From the NCBI GenBank assembly GCA_963565915.1, contig OY751487.1, positions 1,364,001 to 1,428,000 of the forward strand: a stretch of DNA of 64,000 bases. Reading direction: 5' to 3'. Within the stretch, counting starts at the first letter, position 1, and each line of letters opens with the position of its first letter. This DNA is from Entoloma clypeatum (lineage: Eukaryota > Basidiomycota > Agaricomycetes > Agaricales > Entolomataceae). The translations under genes were made by a program, and so were the position numbers. The notes below the pieces were generated by a model. That model was not told the origin of the DNA and made no database searches. It saw only the letters and a program-made list of their open reading frames with translations. Shown here piece by piece: positions 12,257-22,576 of this stretch.

Positions 12257-13273
12257 ATGCGCCCTATCTCCTCTTCCCACAAGGAAAACATTCTTTCTCT
12301 GGCCTCCAATGGTCACTCCACTTGTCATATTGCCTCTAACCTGGGTGTCAGCCAACCAACTGTCTCCAGAGTGCGTCAGAATCTTCTCCCTCATCGCAAT
12401 CTCTCTTCTGGTGGTCGTCCATCCAAGCTTTCTCCCACCAACACACAAAACATACTTTCACAAATCACCTCAGGGAGAGCCTCCAATGCTGTGCAGGCTA
12501 CCAAACACATCAACACTGTCATCTCCAATCCTGTCTCCCCAGAAACTGTGAGAAGGGTTCTCAGAAAACATGAATTCAAGGCTGTAACAAAGAAGAAAAG
12601 ACCTTTCTTAAAGGCCATACATCGGAAGAGGCGGTTGGCATTTGCTATGAAGCACAGAAAATGGACAGTGGAGGACTGGAAGAGGGTCATTTGGTCAGAT
12701 GAGACCAAAATCAACAGGTTTGGGTCAGATGGCAAGGAATGGGTCTGGAAAAAGAAGGGTGAGGGGCTTATTGAAAGAGAGGTTCAGGGCACAGTCAAGT
12801 TTGGGGGAGGAAATATTATGGTTTGGGGTTGTATGGGTTGGGAAGGTGTGGGGAGACTTGCAGAGGTTGAGGGGAGGATGGATGCTGATCAGTATGTGTC
12901 CATTTTAGAGGACAATTTGCTGCCCAGCATGGAGGAGAGTGAAATCTCTGAAGAGGAGATCATTTTTCAGCAGGACAATGACCCCAAGCACACCTCCAAG
13001 AAGGCCAAAAAATGGATGGACAGCAAGAATATTGCTCTGCTGGATTGGCCTGCACAGTCCCCAGACCTCAATCCTATTGAACACCTCTGGGTTCATATTA
13101 AAAGGAAGTTGAATGAATATCCAACACCACCCAAGGGAGTCTGGGAGATTTGGGACAGAGCAGCAGAGGTGTGGAATAATATAGAGCCAGAAGTGTGTCA
13201 AAACCTGATAGAAAGTATGCCAAGAAGGGTAGAGGCAGTAATCAAAGCTAAGGGGGGTAATACCAAGTACTAA
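12257..13273 (+). CDS. Tc1/mariner transposase (DD34E), copy 2
   Basis: This is a 338-residue transposase, identical in protein sequence to the minus-strand gene at 1701-2717. It has N-terminal helix-turn-helix regions that would bind the element ends, then the DDE core: Asp in WSDETKI, Asp in QQDNDPKH and Glu in LNPIEHLW, with 34 residues between the last two. The start ATG follows the left terminal region by about 150 bp, and the stop lies about 30 bp before the inner right 20-mer. Length and motif spacing are typical of Tc1-like elements. No frame damage is visible. Confidence 0.96.
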   Translation: MRPISSSHKENILSLASNGHSTCHIASNLGVSQPTVSRVRQNLLPHRNLSSGGRPSKLSPTNTQNILSQITSGRASNAVQATKHINTVISNPVSPETVRRVLRKHEFKAVTKKKRPFLKAIHRKRRLAFAMKHRKWTVEDWKRVIWSDETKINRFGSDGKEWVWKKKGEGLIEREVQGTVKFGGGNIMVWGCMGWEGVGRLAEVEGRMDADQYVSILEDNLLPSMEESEISEEEIIFQQDNDPKHTSKKAKKWMDSKNIALLDWPAQSPDLNPIEHLWVHIKRKLNEYPTPPKGVWEIWDRAAEVWNNIEPEVCQNLIESMPRRVEAVIKAKGGNTKY

Positions 13274-13302
13274 AGTATAAAATACTGTATTTATTGTACA
13301 TA

Positions 13303-13513
13303 CTCACAAAACTGATTCAATGAGTCCCTGGAGTAATTTGATCATGTATTGATCATTTTTTATGGGAATTACATACTTATTGCAGATTCCAAGAGTCCTG
13401 AAGCAGGGCTTTTAACCAGGTACCAATACCTTCTTTTGATTGGCATTATTTGCAAAGTTATTTTGAAGGTATTCACAAAGTAGCAAACATTGAATCAGTT
13501 TTGTGAGGCACTG
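13303..13513. repeat. Right terminal region of Tc1/mariner copy 2 with paired 20-mers
   Basis: The inner 20-mer CTCACAAAACTGATTCAATG is at 13303-13322 and the outer inverted copy at 13488-13507, followed by GCACTG and the TA duplication. The DNA between the two 20-mers differs from that of the left end, so the two ends share the sites rather than a long perfect inverted repeat. Confidence 0.85.
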
Positions 13514-13911
13514 TATCTCAATCTTATCTTATCTACATCATGTCGTACATGAGGACATCTTATCATTAGCATGCAGCAGGATGCGAAGGATCCGGAGTCG
13601 CGCAGCACGACGCTGCCTCAACCCAGCCTCATGGTATTTACATATATAAGTAGGGTACTTTCACTTGTATTCGATAGCTTGTTGTCTTGAGATTCCCGCT
13701 GGGTCTCTTGGCAATACAGCATCTTCATCATCTTTCCACAGTTTTCCTCTAAGTTCAGAAGTTTGGGCTCGCGACGTCGCTAGACTTAGCATTGCCTCAA
13801 CAGAAGAACAAGCTCTTTCTACTCGCCCGCCCAAACACACACTTCCTACTCCATCATCACTATCCCCGCTGTTTCGCACTTTTGCATTAAAAGTCGCACT
13901 TCGTTAATACA

Positions 13912-14381
13912 CGTGGACCCTAGCGTTAAGGGGGACCTCCCGGACTTCAGGGATAAGAAGAGAAACACTTGGTACACCCATTATAACTAGTGTTGCCGTT
14001 CGAGACACACAGGGAAACATTGAGCCCATTCCGTGTTGAGGTGACCAAAGGCCGACACATCTAACCCTCGGGGAAGTTGCTGGCGCATGTGATGGTTTGG
14101 AAGAGAAGACTGTACATGTCTAGTTTGCAAAAGGTGTTCCAATCCCCGACTCCTCAACATTTTGACTCGACCAGTCCAGCGTGTGTAGGGGTATTGACTG
14201 CATGGACTTCATCTTTCCCAGATCTTCCTCTATTTGGGCATCCTGACTGCCTGGGTAGACAGATCATTCTTTGGGTTTTCTTTTCAGATTTTTTTTCGCC
14301 TAAGAGTCAGAACAGGGTTGCGCGCCCGACATAAGGTACTATTGTTCAAGCCAAAACACCTCCCCCCGTCAAAACACCATC
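13912..14381 (+). other. Leader-like region before gypsy B gag
   Basis: This 470-bp stretch without a gene joins the LTR at 11854-13911 to the gypsy B gag ATG. It opens with CG and TGGACCCTAGCG, a possible tRNA primer-binding site. It does not resemble the gypsy B 3' LTR. I see no other feature. Confidence 0.4.
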
Positions 14382-15539
14382 ATGGACAACCAAGACTTTC
14401 AGGACAAGGCCCCTGAACTCCCTGAACATCATGCTCCCCCCATTGCACCACCTCCTCCTCCTCCTCCTCACCGGCCAGGGCGAAGAATTGAAATAGCCGC
14501 AGATCCCGGCAAATACAATGGATCCCGACCCCTGTTTTTGGGATGGTGGGCAAAAATGCTCACGTGGATCCGAGTAAATCGAGATCTGTTACATGGGGAT
14601 GACAAAATCTGTATCACAGTCTGGTCCCGATTAGATGGACCGATTGCAGGAACATATGGGGAGACACGATTCACCCAATGCATGGAATCAAATGATTGGC
14701 CAACATATCGAAACTTAGTCTATGAAATCACCACAAGGTTTCGCCCTACCACCAAAGTGGAATGGGCCAGAGCAAAGATTGAGGGGTTCAAACAGAACCA
14801 GATGAAAACGGACGATTGGATCACGCAGTTTGGAACACTGGCGATCAAAGGGAAAATTGAGGATCATCATGGGATTTCATTACTGGAGAGAAATGCCTGG
14901 GACTCAATCATACAGCAATTGTTTCAGCAAGGAAGATGTCAGGATACCATGCAGGAAACTGTCGAAGAAATCTCAGCCATCGGAAGGGCTGAAGAGAATT
15001 ACGCCATGAGGCAAGGAATGAGGCAGGGACCTCAAAGACAAGGGAACCAATGGGGAAATCGCCCTCAGAATCAGCAAGCACCACGGCCGCAAGGCCAGAA
15101 TAATTTTGGAAGGCCCTTTGGGCAACAACAGAATGGGGGGTACTGTCCCCAGCAAAATGATCAGCAGCAACAACGACGGGATCTGAACGCGATGAATGTC
15201 GACAGAAACCAGCGACGAGCTCCTGGTAATTGCCAAAAGAAAGAACTACCAGAACAATATGGTCAGTATCAGAAGGTGTTCAAGAAAACGCCATCCGAGA
15301 GATTACCGGAACACAAACCATGGGACCACGCAATTGACTTGAAACTGGACTTCACCCTGAAAGACTGTAAGGTTCATCCTTTGTCACCGGAAGAACAAAT
15401 GAAATTGGACAAATTCCTTAATGAGAACCTTCAAAAGGGGTACATCAGACCCTCGAAATCACCAATGGCATCACCCTTTTTCTCGTGGCTAAGAAGGACT
15501 CAGATAAACTCAGACCATGTCAGGACTATCGGTGATTGA
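14382..15539 (+). pseudogene. Gypsy B gag fused to the start of RT; protease deleted
   Basis: The first 280 or so codons are a gypsy Gag: a Pro-rich start, a capsid-like core ([31 protein letters not shown]-like) and a Gln/Asn-rich tail (15000-15190). Near 15225 it passes directly into pol sequence ([33 protein letters not shown]). No zinc knuckle and no DSG protease lie between, although relatives have both, so an internal deletion is likely. After MASPFF the frame is lost and RT continues in another frame. The product would be a Gag with a short RT stub. Confidence 0.8.
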
Positions 15540-18146
15540 ACAAAGGAACGGTGAAGAACGCATACCCGTTAACCCTGGTCAGAGATTTACTGGACAAACT
15601 GAAAGGAGCAAAGGTCTTTACTAAACTGGACATGTGTTGGGGATACAACAATGTATGGATCAAACCTGGCGATGAATGGAAGGCTGCATTCAAAACCAAT
15701 CAAGGGTTGTACGAACCCTTGGTTGCCTTCTTCGGACTGGCAGGCATGCCACCCACCTTCCAGGCAATGATGAACAAAATCTTCAAAGAAGAACTTGAAG
15801 AAGGATGGTTGCTCATTTATTTGGACGATATCTTCATATTCTCAGTCAATGATGAAGATGACACTGAACGGACACTCCGCATACTCAGAAAGATGATAGA
15901 GAATGACCTCTATCTCAACCTGGAAAAATGCGAATTTGGAGTCAGGCAGTGCAAATACCTTGGACTCATTATCAAAGAAAACGAAATCGCGATGGACCCC
16001 ATTAAGTTATTGGGGATAGTGAAATGGCTGGAACCTGTGACTGTGAAACAGGTCAGATCCTTCCTTGGATTTGGAAACTTCTATCAAAGGTTTATCGGAC
16101 ACTACTCGGACATTGCCAAACCCCTGAATGATCTGACCAAAAAGGATCAGGAATGGGAATGGAATGAGGACTGCCAAACAGCATTTGACACGTTAAAGGA
16201 CAAATTCGCGGAATCACCGGTATTGTTAATGCCAAACACTGACAAACTGTTCATCATAGAATCTGATGCATCCAAATGGGCGACAGGAGCAGTACTATGC
16301 CAGCAAGATGTGAATGGAGACTGGCACCCCTGCGGATATATATCGCACTCGTTCTCTGCGGCAGAATGGAACTATGAGATTTATGATCAGGAACTCTTGG
16401 GAATTATCCGATCACTGGAAACCTGGAGGCACTACCTCCTTGGATCATCATTTCCAATGGTTGTTCTATCAGATCACAAGAACTTGACATATTACCGGGA
16501 ACCCCAGAAGTTAAACAGATGACAAGCACGGTGGAGATTGTATCTCTCCGAGTTTGAGCTAAAATTGGTACACAGCCCAGGAGCAAAAATGATCCAGTCA
16601 GATGCCTTGTCAAGGTCACCGGACCATATACCTGAAGAAGATACCGACAATGAAGACATTATTGTCTTACCAGATGACATCTTTGTCAAGACAGTGGACC
16701 TTGAGCTACAAGGAGATATTCTAAAAGCAACCAAAAATGATGAGCTCTTCTCAAAAGCCATCACCACCCTAAAAGAATCAGGGACCCCACTGATTAAATC
16801 CCATTTATCAGAATGGAGAACAGAAGACGGGATATTATTCTTCTGCGACAGATGTTACGTACCGCCAGATGAGACTCTGCGCTGGGAAATAACAAAACGA
16901 TATCATGACTCCCTACCAAGTGGACATCCGGGACATCTGAAAACCCTGGAATTGGTCAGGCGAAACTATTGGTGGCCAGGAATGTATGTGTTTATCAAGA
17001 ATTATGTTGGAGGATGTGCAACCTGCCAACAAATGAAAGTCAACACACACCCCACGAACCCTGGATTGATGCTGATCAAGGCACAAAAAGACGCCAGACC
17101 ATTCTCCCAGACAACGATCAACTTCATCACAGACCTACCCGAGAGCAACGGATTTGACAGTATCATGGTCGTAGTAGACCATGGTTCTACGAAGGGGGTA
17201 ATTTCCATCCCTTGTACCAAAACCACCAACGCGACCCTCACCGCCAAACTTTATTTGGACCACGTGTACCGAAGATTTGGACTCCCAGACTCTATTCTGT
17301 CTGACAGAGGGCCACAATTCACCGCTCAGGTCTTCAGAGAACTAGGACGACTCCTAGGGATCAAACTGATGATGAGTACGGCTTATCACCCCCAAACCGA
17401 TGGAGAAACGGAACGTGCAAATCAGGAACTCGAGATCTATTTCCGGATGTTCTGTTTGAATAATCCTGAAACATGGCACAATCACAACTCAACAATGGAG
17501 TTCTGTCACAATCAAAGAACCCACTCCACAACAAAGTGATCCCATTCTACTTAATAATGGGATACGAACCAAGAGACATACCACTGGCATTTGACAAAAC
17601 AAATGTGCCAAGCATAGAAGAATGGCTCAAAGAGCTAAAACAAGCAAGAGATGAAGCGCTGGCAGCGCACGAACTAGCCTGTCAGATGATGGCTGAGAGA
17701 TCAACATGAGGCTTCACTCCGTTTGGAAAAGGAGAACAGGTATGGCTAGAAGGAAAGAACCTCCGAATCAGATACCCTTCTAGAAAATTGGCACCTAAAA
17801 GAGAAGGACCCTTCACCATTGCGAGGTACTCGGACCCCTGACGTACAAGCTGAAGCTTCCAGAACAATGGAAGATCCACCCCGTGTTCCACGCCTCCTTG
17901 TTGACACCTTATCGAGAAAACGACACACACGGACCAAACTTCCATAACCCCCCTCCTGATCTAATTGAGGGAGAACATGAGTACGAAGTGGAAGCAATCC
18001 TCACCCACAAGCAACAGGGCAGAGGGTACAAATATTTGGTCAAGTGGATGGGATACCCATCAAGTGACAACATGTGGGAACCGGAATCCAACTTAAAAAG
18101 AGCTCAAGAGACACTGGGTCTCTACAAACAAACCCACCACCTTTGA
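15540..18146 (+). pseudogene. Gypsy B pol remainder: RT, RNase H, integrase, chromodomain
   Basis: RT resumes with [12 protein letters not shown] and has IYLDDIFIF near 15820. RNase H ([13 protein letters not shown]) follows near 16260, then an integrase zinc region (HDSLPSGHPGH...CATCQQ), the DDE core (SDRGPQF near 17305) and a chromodomain (YEVEAIL...YLVKWMGY...NMWEPESNL, 17980-18095). It is broken by TGA codons at 15537, 16520 and 17707 and by frame changes near 17535 and 17825. At 16520 the surrounding sequence (KLNR, stop, QARW) implies an arginine codon originally. Domain order is that of a chromovirus. Not functional. Confidence 0.85.
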
Positions 18147-18172
18147 AACCAACGACCCACACTCTCATCACT

Positions 18173-19075
18173 ATGTCCAACCTCCGCATCGCCTCCCTCA
18201 AAGAAGTACGTTTCAACACCAACAGACATACCAGACGATCCCGACTCCTGAACCTGTTCACCAACCCCGAAGATGAGAACAACGTCCTTGGACAACTTGA
18301 AGATGAAACAGACCAGTTCCTAGTCAACATGTTGTATGGACTCATCTCTATCCGGAAGTACCATTACAACACCTCCGCCTCTATCGCCTGCCTCATTGAT
18401 AGTCATGCCGACCTCTTGGTAGACAGAGGAGTCTACCGACACTTTGAAAGATTATTTCCCACATGCTCTAACTACCCCGACCTCTCGTTCATAAATTCCG
18501 CCCTCAGATCTCCCACCCCAGTGGACCCCATCCCTGAACCGACCCCCATCCCTGACCCAGTTCCCCTTGTCATCAGAAACCCCGACCCCCCAAGTACCCC
18601 TTCCCCTGCCGAATCCACGTCGCCCTTAACCAGCGACCGAAGCCTTTCCAACATCAAGACTGACATGAAAGGAAAGAAACCATCCTATGGAATTGCTAAA
18701 CGCTCCAGGAGAAAGACTGTATGCACAATCATGTCTGTCCCACTTGGGCACGGTTCCTCATATCAGATCCCCATCGACCTCACCAACGAACCTGACTGCG
18801 TTGGTTACAAAATTGATGCACATGGGCACGCTCACTCTCCGAACGGACCTTGGCATCATCCTGCAGGATGGCCACACATTGACAAAGGGCGCCAATGCGG
18901 CATATGCGGAGCTAAAGAACATATTGAGTGTCAGTGCACACTCTATTTGTGTGAGAAATGTGAGAAGAAAGCGCCTGGACATTACACCTATGAATGTCTT
19001 GGCTCTGGCTATGCAGAGCTTGAAGGCGAGCCATATGAATTCGACGACGACGCTGTGCATAACATGGCGACTTGA
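18173..19075 (+). CDS. Gypsy B accessory ORF downstream of the chromodomain (300 aa)
   Basis: This open frame of 300 codons starts at the ATG at 18173, 27 bp after the chromodomain stop, and ends about 40 bp before the 3' LTR. I do not recognise the family. The N-terminal half (MSNLRIASLKEVRF...) looks folded and lacks cysteines apart from one or two. The middle (about 110-175) is Pro-rich with a run of PxP motifs. The C-terminal part has a basic stretch (KRSRRK) and a Cys/His-rich segment (CGICGAKEHIECQCTLYLC, then CEKC, H and C; about residues 245-285) that could bind zinc. Pol upstream is broken in several places, yet this frame is intact, which suggests selection or chance survival. It could be an accessory nucleic-acid-binding protein. 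Confidence 0.7.
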   Translation: MSNLRIASLKEVRFNTNRHTRRSRLLNLFTNPEDENNVLGQLEDETDQFLVNMLYGLISIRKYHYNTSASIACLIDSHADLLVDRGVYRHFERLFPTCSNYPDLSFINSALRSPTPVDPIPEPTPIPDPVPLVIRNPDPPSTPSPAESTSPLTSDRSLSNIKTDMKGKKPSYGIAKRSRRKTVCTIMSVPLGHGSSYQIPIDLTNEPDCVGYKIDAHGHAHSPNGPWHHPAGWPHIDKGRQCGICGAKEHIECQCTLYLCEKCEKKAPGHYTYECLGSGYAELEGEPYEFDDDAVHNMAT

Positions 19076-19116
19076 AAACATTGAAGCCGGTGACTTCAAG
19101 CATAAACGGGGGGTAA

Positions 19117-19674
19117 TGTTACACTTTTTCACCCTCTTCCTATGCACCTTCACATGACCCCTCAACCCTTGATCCTTATCCAACCCCGTTTCACTTAACT
19201 CCGATGACCCTGGGACATGCGTCCCCTCTATCAGTGCTATGACTCATACTGACTCAGACTATTCCCCTTTTAGATACATTTTCACTTGTTATCTCTGACT
19301 CATGGCCTTGAGGCCTTATCTCTGACTCCTATGCCACAGTCTCCTTGAAACATCTAACTAACCAATGGCCTATTTAGCTCCTGTGCAGCACCCACTTATT
19401 TATAGCCATAGAATAACATATATAAGACCTGTAACCTTAGAGTAGAGGTCCTCAGCTTGACCTAGGCAAACAATGCTTACTTCGTCTTATCTTTGAACGC
19501 TCTCAAACTAAGTGCCTTGCAAGGACTTAGCTCTGCCAGACCAGAACCGAGTCGTCCTCTTGAGGAACTCGCTGACCTTGACCAAGTTGACCTATTGAGG
19601 GACTTGTTGTGGAACCAGTCCGAATCCAGGTGATCTGATCCTTGGACTTGTTGTTGTAGGCTATCGCCGTAACA
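19117..19674 (+). repeat. 3' LTR of gypsy B
   Basis: A purine tract (AAACGGGGGGTAA) is followed by TGTTACACTTTTTC at 19117. The LTR ends CCGTAACA at 19674, next to the GTATA duplication. Its length is 558 bp. A TATA box (ACATATATAAG) lies around 19420. No matching 5' LTR remains in the window. Confidence 0.75.
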
Positions 19675-20925
19675 GTATATCTCGGTGCCATTGTAGGATA
19701 TGTGCTGCAGAAGATGGCACAATGCATCACAGCATTTATGGATTTTTGTTACCTTGCTCGTCAGGACGCCTTCACCTCCACCACCATCGAGAAGCTTCAG
19801 GATGCACTTGAACGCTTTCACCACCACCATACCATCTTTCTTGAAACAGGTGTTTGCACCACTCTATGATGCACTACCCGTGTTCAATTTTTTTAATTTG
19901 GCTCTCCTAACGGGCTTTGTTCATCGATGATGGAATCTAAGCATATCGTGGCTGTGAAAAAGCCATGGCATCGGTCCAGCTGATATGATGCGCTTTCTCA
20001 GATGCTATGTACCATTTCCTGTCTCGATAAAATGGCTGCATTGTGGCAGAAGTTCTTCAAGAATGGGATGATCGCTGGCTCCACATCTGCCTACACAGCC
20101 ATGATTCTCGACAGCGGGGCCCCCCAACCTATTCCCAATGCATTGCGCAGTGGCGCCGACGCCGACGACAATGACAATGACTTGGGTCCAGTTGATGGGC
20201 CCAAGGTGCTTCTTCAGTAAAACTTGCCAAAACCCCAGGTGAGTTCGGGTTGGTAATTGAAATTCTATAAGACTCTTATTTCATAGAACACGGATATCCT
20301 CGCTCACTTGAAGCTCTAGCAACATACATCAACCAACCACGTTTCCCAGAGGCTCTCTGCCGCTTTTTGTGGGACTAGAGGAATCCTGACTCAGCAATTC
20401 CCTCCTCAGATGTTCCACTCTCCGACTGCCCCCTGTTTTCTGGAACCATTCGGGTTTTTCATTCCGTGACAGCCAGGTTCTATGCTCCAAGCAATGTTTG
20501 TGCGGCTGGTGGCATGCAGCGCGAACAGATAAGGTCCCATCCAAACTGGCAGGGTCAATATCCAAGGCATGACACTGTTTTTGTTGAAACTAATGCCGAA
20601 CTTCCAGGAATGGAAGGCATGGTTATTGGCAGTGTTCTTCTATTCTTTTCCTTCAAGTTTTGGAATGAGGTGTTCGTTCCAGTGGGCAATCATCCTGACG
20701 AGGAGATGGGATTGTGGGTTGTAAAGCCTGAATTCGAAGGCAACAGATGAAGCCTGGCCATTATTCATATTGATGCAATTGTCTGTGGTGCTCATCTTAT
20801 ACCAATCTTCGGGACATCATCTCTCCCTGAGGACTTTCATTTTTCATCATTGTTAGATTCCTTTCATGGCTTTTTTGTGAATAGTTACATCAACCATCAT
20901 ATCAATGAATTTTTATCATAATTTC
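19675..20925 (+). pseudogene. Plavaka-type transposase, 3' part
   Basis: The exon interrupted at 7909 resumes here: GTATAT... reads VYLGAIVGYV followed by ITAFMDFCYLARQDAF and LERFHHHHTIFLETGV. Further blocks show the usual C-terminal Plavaka signature: MAALWQKFF, GPVDGPKVLLQ (about 20180-20215), an apparent intron 20238-20285, SDCPLFSG and ARFYAPSNVCAAGGMQREQI (20420-20530), VFVETNAELPGMEGM, SFKFWNEV and DEEMGLWVVKPEF (to 20750), then IIHIDAIVCGAHLIPIFG and a final NSYINHHINEF. Stops at 19865, 20376 and 20748 and several frame changes make it a pseudogene. Confidence 0.8.
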
Positions 20926-21821
20926 TTTATGTAACTTGCTCACTTGCTTGCTTGTCAGCTTGTTGGCCCTTCAGTACTCATTGGTTTGTTACGATCTGAA
21001 AAGGTCTAGAAAGGTCACAATCAAATTGGGGAAATTGCTGATGAAGGCTTGTTATGTCGGCGCCTGCTCTTACAATCACCCAAAGGTATGTTGGAATACT
21101 TTTGGCACAGTTATGCATGCTGATGCTGATTGTTATCTATCAGGGAGGGAGTGATATCACTGATAAGTATACTATCCATATACTTGACCAATAGTAATAC
21201 AGTTGAATAGCTCATAATGTATAATGTTGGGAGACCCCTTTACAACCACCTGATCTTCCCACAACTTAAGCCAAATATGCCTTGTTGATCCGGTGCCTCA
21301 ACAAGGCAAAACTGCCTTGAAAGCGCTAAATGCCCGACACCAGTGTTAAATCATTGCTTAATTCTGAGCCTCCAGCCATAATTCTCTAAGTCCCTCACCA
21401 CTGGTGTTTGTTTGTCATCACCTTTGTTTGGCAACCTCCCATCAATGTTGCTCCTCTCCATCAACGACCCTCCCATGCCTGCCAAAGCATCTCCAAGACC
21501 CTTTCCTGCCATCAACGGTGTTTGGCTCATCTTCCACACCTTTCCACCTAATCAAAGCATTGCACACCTTGTACTACCGACGCTTGGAGACCTATTAGTA
21601 CGATAGAATGGTTGTATATAGGTGCCCTGACCATGCTGAGTGGTTAAGATGGTGATCTGTACCTAGGGTAAGTACATACATTTTCGCTCTTTTCACCATC
21701 TTCCACTCTTCCTGGGGTGGCTACATACCTTCCCCCATCCACTAATATACTCTGTGATGGACCTACAGGTGGCAGCTTGGGGTGGGGACACTAGTACCTA
21801 GAGGGGAGGTATGTGCTTCAT
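20926..21821. other. Gene-free stretch after Plavaka
   Basis: I see no gene I can defend. A tRNA A-box-like string (TGCTGAGTGGTTAAG near 21634) occurs without a B box. The Plavaka 3' terminus should lie here or just beyond, but I could not pick out its inverted repeat. Confidence 0.4.
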
Positions 21822-21935
21822 CAGCATTTCGGCACATTCTGCTTATACAGCTTATAGCAGCTTGTGCAAGCTGCTCAAGCTGCTAAAGCTGTTTAAGCTG
21901 CTCAAGCTGGTAAGCATCTTAATGAGCATCTTAAA
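21822..21935 (+). repeat. AGCTGCT-type dispersed repeat, copy 1
   Basis: The segment begins CATCAGCATTTCGGCAC and runs into many AAGCTGCT/AGCTTATA units. A related copy in the opposite orientation is at 47880-48018, where the reverse complement also starts CATCAGCATTTTGGCAC. The shared boundary suggests an interspersed repeat with internal short tandem units. No coding potential. Confidence 0.6.
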
Positions 21936-22142
21936 TCAGATTGCACAAGATGCTTCGACCACTTATTTCTCATCTTGATAATGATACTTCAGTTCAGAAA
22001 TCATTGTTCAAAAATGAAAATATCATATATTCGGGGTATCTGATACAATGATAGACAAATGAACAAAACTACATTCCCTGCATGGGCTATAACCTACACT
22101 ACCCTGGCCAGTTCCTAGAACACCAGCCCCTCAGTGAAACTA

Positions 22143-22395
22143 TGCCGAGGCAGCTGCTGGGCGCGAGTGGAGGCCGTTGGGTTGGCGAGAGAGAACTGTT
22201 GGATACAAGAGATGTGGTTTGGGCATGGCTTGCGTGCAGATAGGCAGTTGTTGGGTGTGAGGGAAGGCTGTTGGGCATGAGTAGAGAGTGTTGGGCACGA
22301 GAGATCCATTGGGCATGAGAGAGATCCGTTGGGCATGAGAGACATGGCTCTTGGGTGTGGAGTGGCAGTTGTTGGGCACGGGTGGAGGCCGTGAC
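22143..22395 (+). repeat. GTTGGGC minisatellite, array 1
   Basis: Degenerate units of about 20-22 bp with the core GCCGTTGGGCATGAGAGA follow one another for about 250 bp. The same core recurs at 44440-44553, 45335-45545, 46150-46375, 46790-47110 and at the end of the window. Open frames crossing it on either strand are by-products of the repeat. Confidence 0.75.
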
Positions 22396-22439
22396 ATCAG
22401 CAAACTCTGATTTTGATCAAACTAAACTATAGCAAACAC

Positions 22440-22571
22440 AGTCAAAGTCATAGCACCACATAGCATCACGGAGCACCATACCATCCCATAGTGTTCCATA
22501 GCATTTCATAGTGTGGTACTGCTGGAGCCCCATAGCAATTCATAGTCATATAGCATTGTGTAGTATACCAT
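22440..22571. repeat. CATAGCA-type degenerate repeat
   Basis: Units resembling CATAGCACCA/CATAGCATTC recur through 130 bp just left of gypsy D. A related stretch in the other orientation (TGCTATGG units) is at 45920-46130, again next to a GTTGGGC array. Confidence 0.55.
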
Positions 22572-22576
22572 ACCAT

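Larger units (their letters stand above)
11895..13513 (+). mobile_element. Tc1/mariner element copy 2, apparently intact
   Basis: This 1619-bp element runs from CAGTGCCTCACAAAACTG to its reverse complement and is flanked by TA at 11893-11894 and 13514-13515. One open transposase gene (12257-13273) lies inside. It sits within a gypsy LTR, so it is younger than that LTR. Each end carries two copies of a 20-mer in opposite orientation (see the repeat entries). Both termini, the TA flanks and the transposase look sound, so the element may be mobile. Confidence 0.95.
11854..13911 (+). repeat. LTR following gypsy A, split by Tc1/mariner copy 2
   Basis: A purine tract (AGAAAGGGGGTAA) right after the gypsy A pol stop is followed by TGCTATGATCG at 11854, a plausible LTR start. 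Excluding the Tc1/mariner insertion (11895-13513 plus TA), the LTR is about 437 bp and ends ...TTAATACA at 13911. A TATA-like TATATAAG lies near 13641. The next bases, CG then TGGACCCTAGCG, could be a primer-binding site, so this LTR may serve the gypsy B leader as well. I found no second copy to confirm the boundaries. Confidence 0.55.
7914..19674 (+). mobile_element. Ty3/gypsy composite (families A and B) inserted in Plavaka
   Basis: The block starts TGTTA at 7914 and ends GTAACA at 19674. GTATA lies immediately outside both ends (7909-7913, 19675-19679), the usual 5-bp duplication of a gypsy insertion, and the interrupted Plavaka exon resumes exactly there. Inside are a gypsy A pol without a 5' LTR or gag, an LTR (11854-13911) holding Tc1/mariner copy 2, a leader, and a gypsy B gag, damaged pol, accessory ORF and 3' LTR. 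The 3' LTR is not repeated at the left end, so the original 5' LTR has been lost or replaced, probably by a second insertion plus deletion. The outline is solid; the internal history is not. Confidence 0.7.

Noticed and set aside
20936..21154. Small plus-strand ORF after the Plavaka fragment
   Set aside because: No start context, no homology that I recognise, and it is bounded by degenerate DNA.
21625..21670. Possible tRNA (TGCTGAGTGGTTAAG resembles an A box of tRNA-Ser/Leu)
   Set aside because: There is no B box and no cloverleaf that I can fold; at best a SINE-like remnant.
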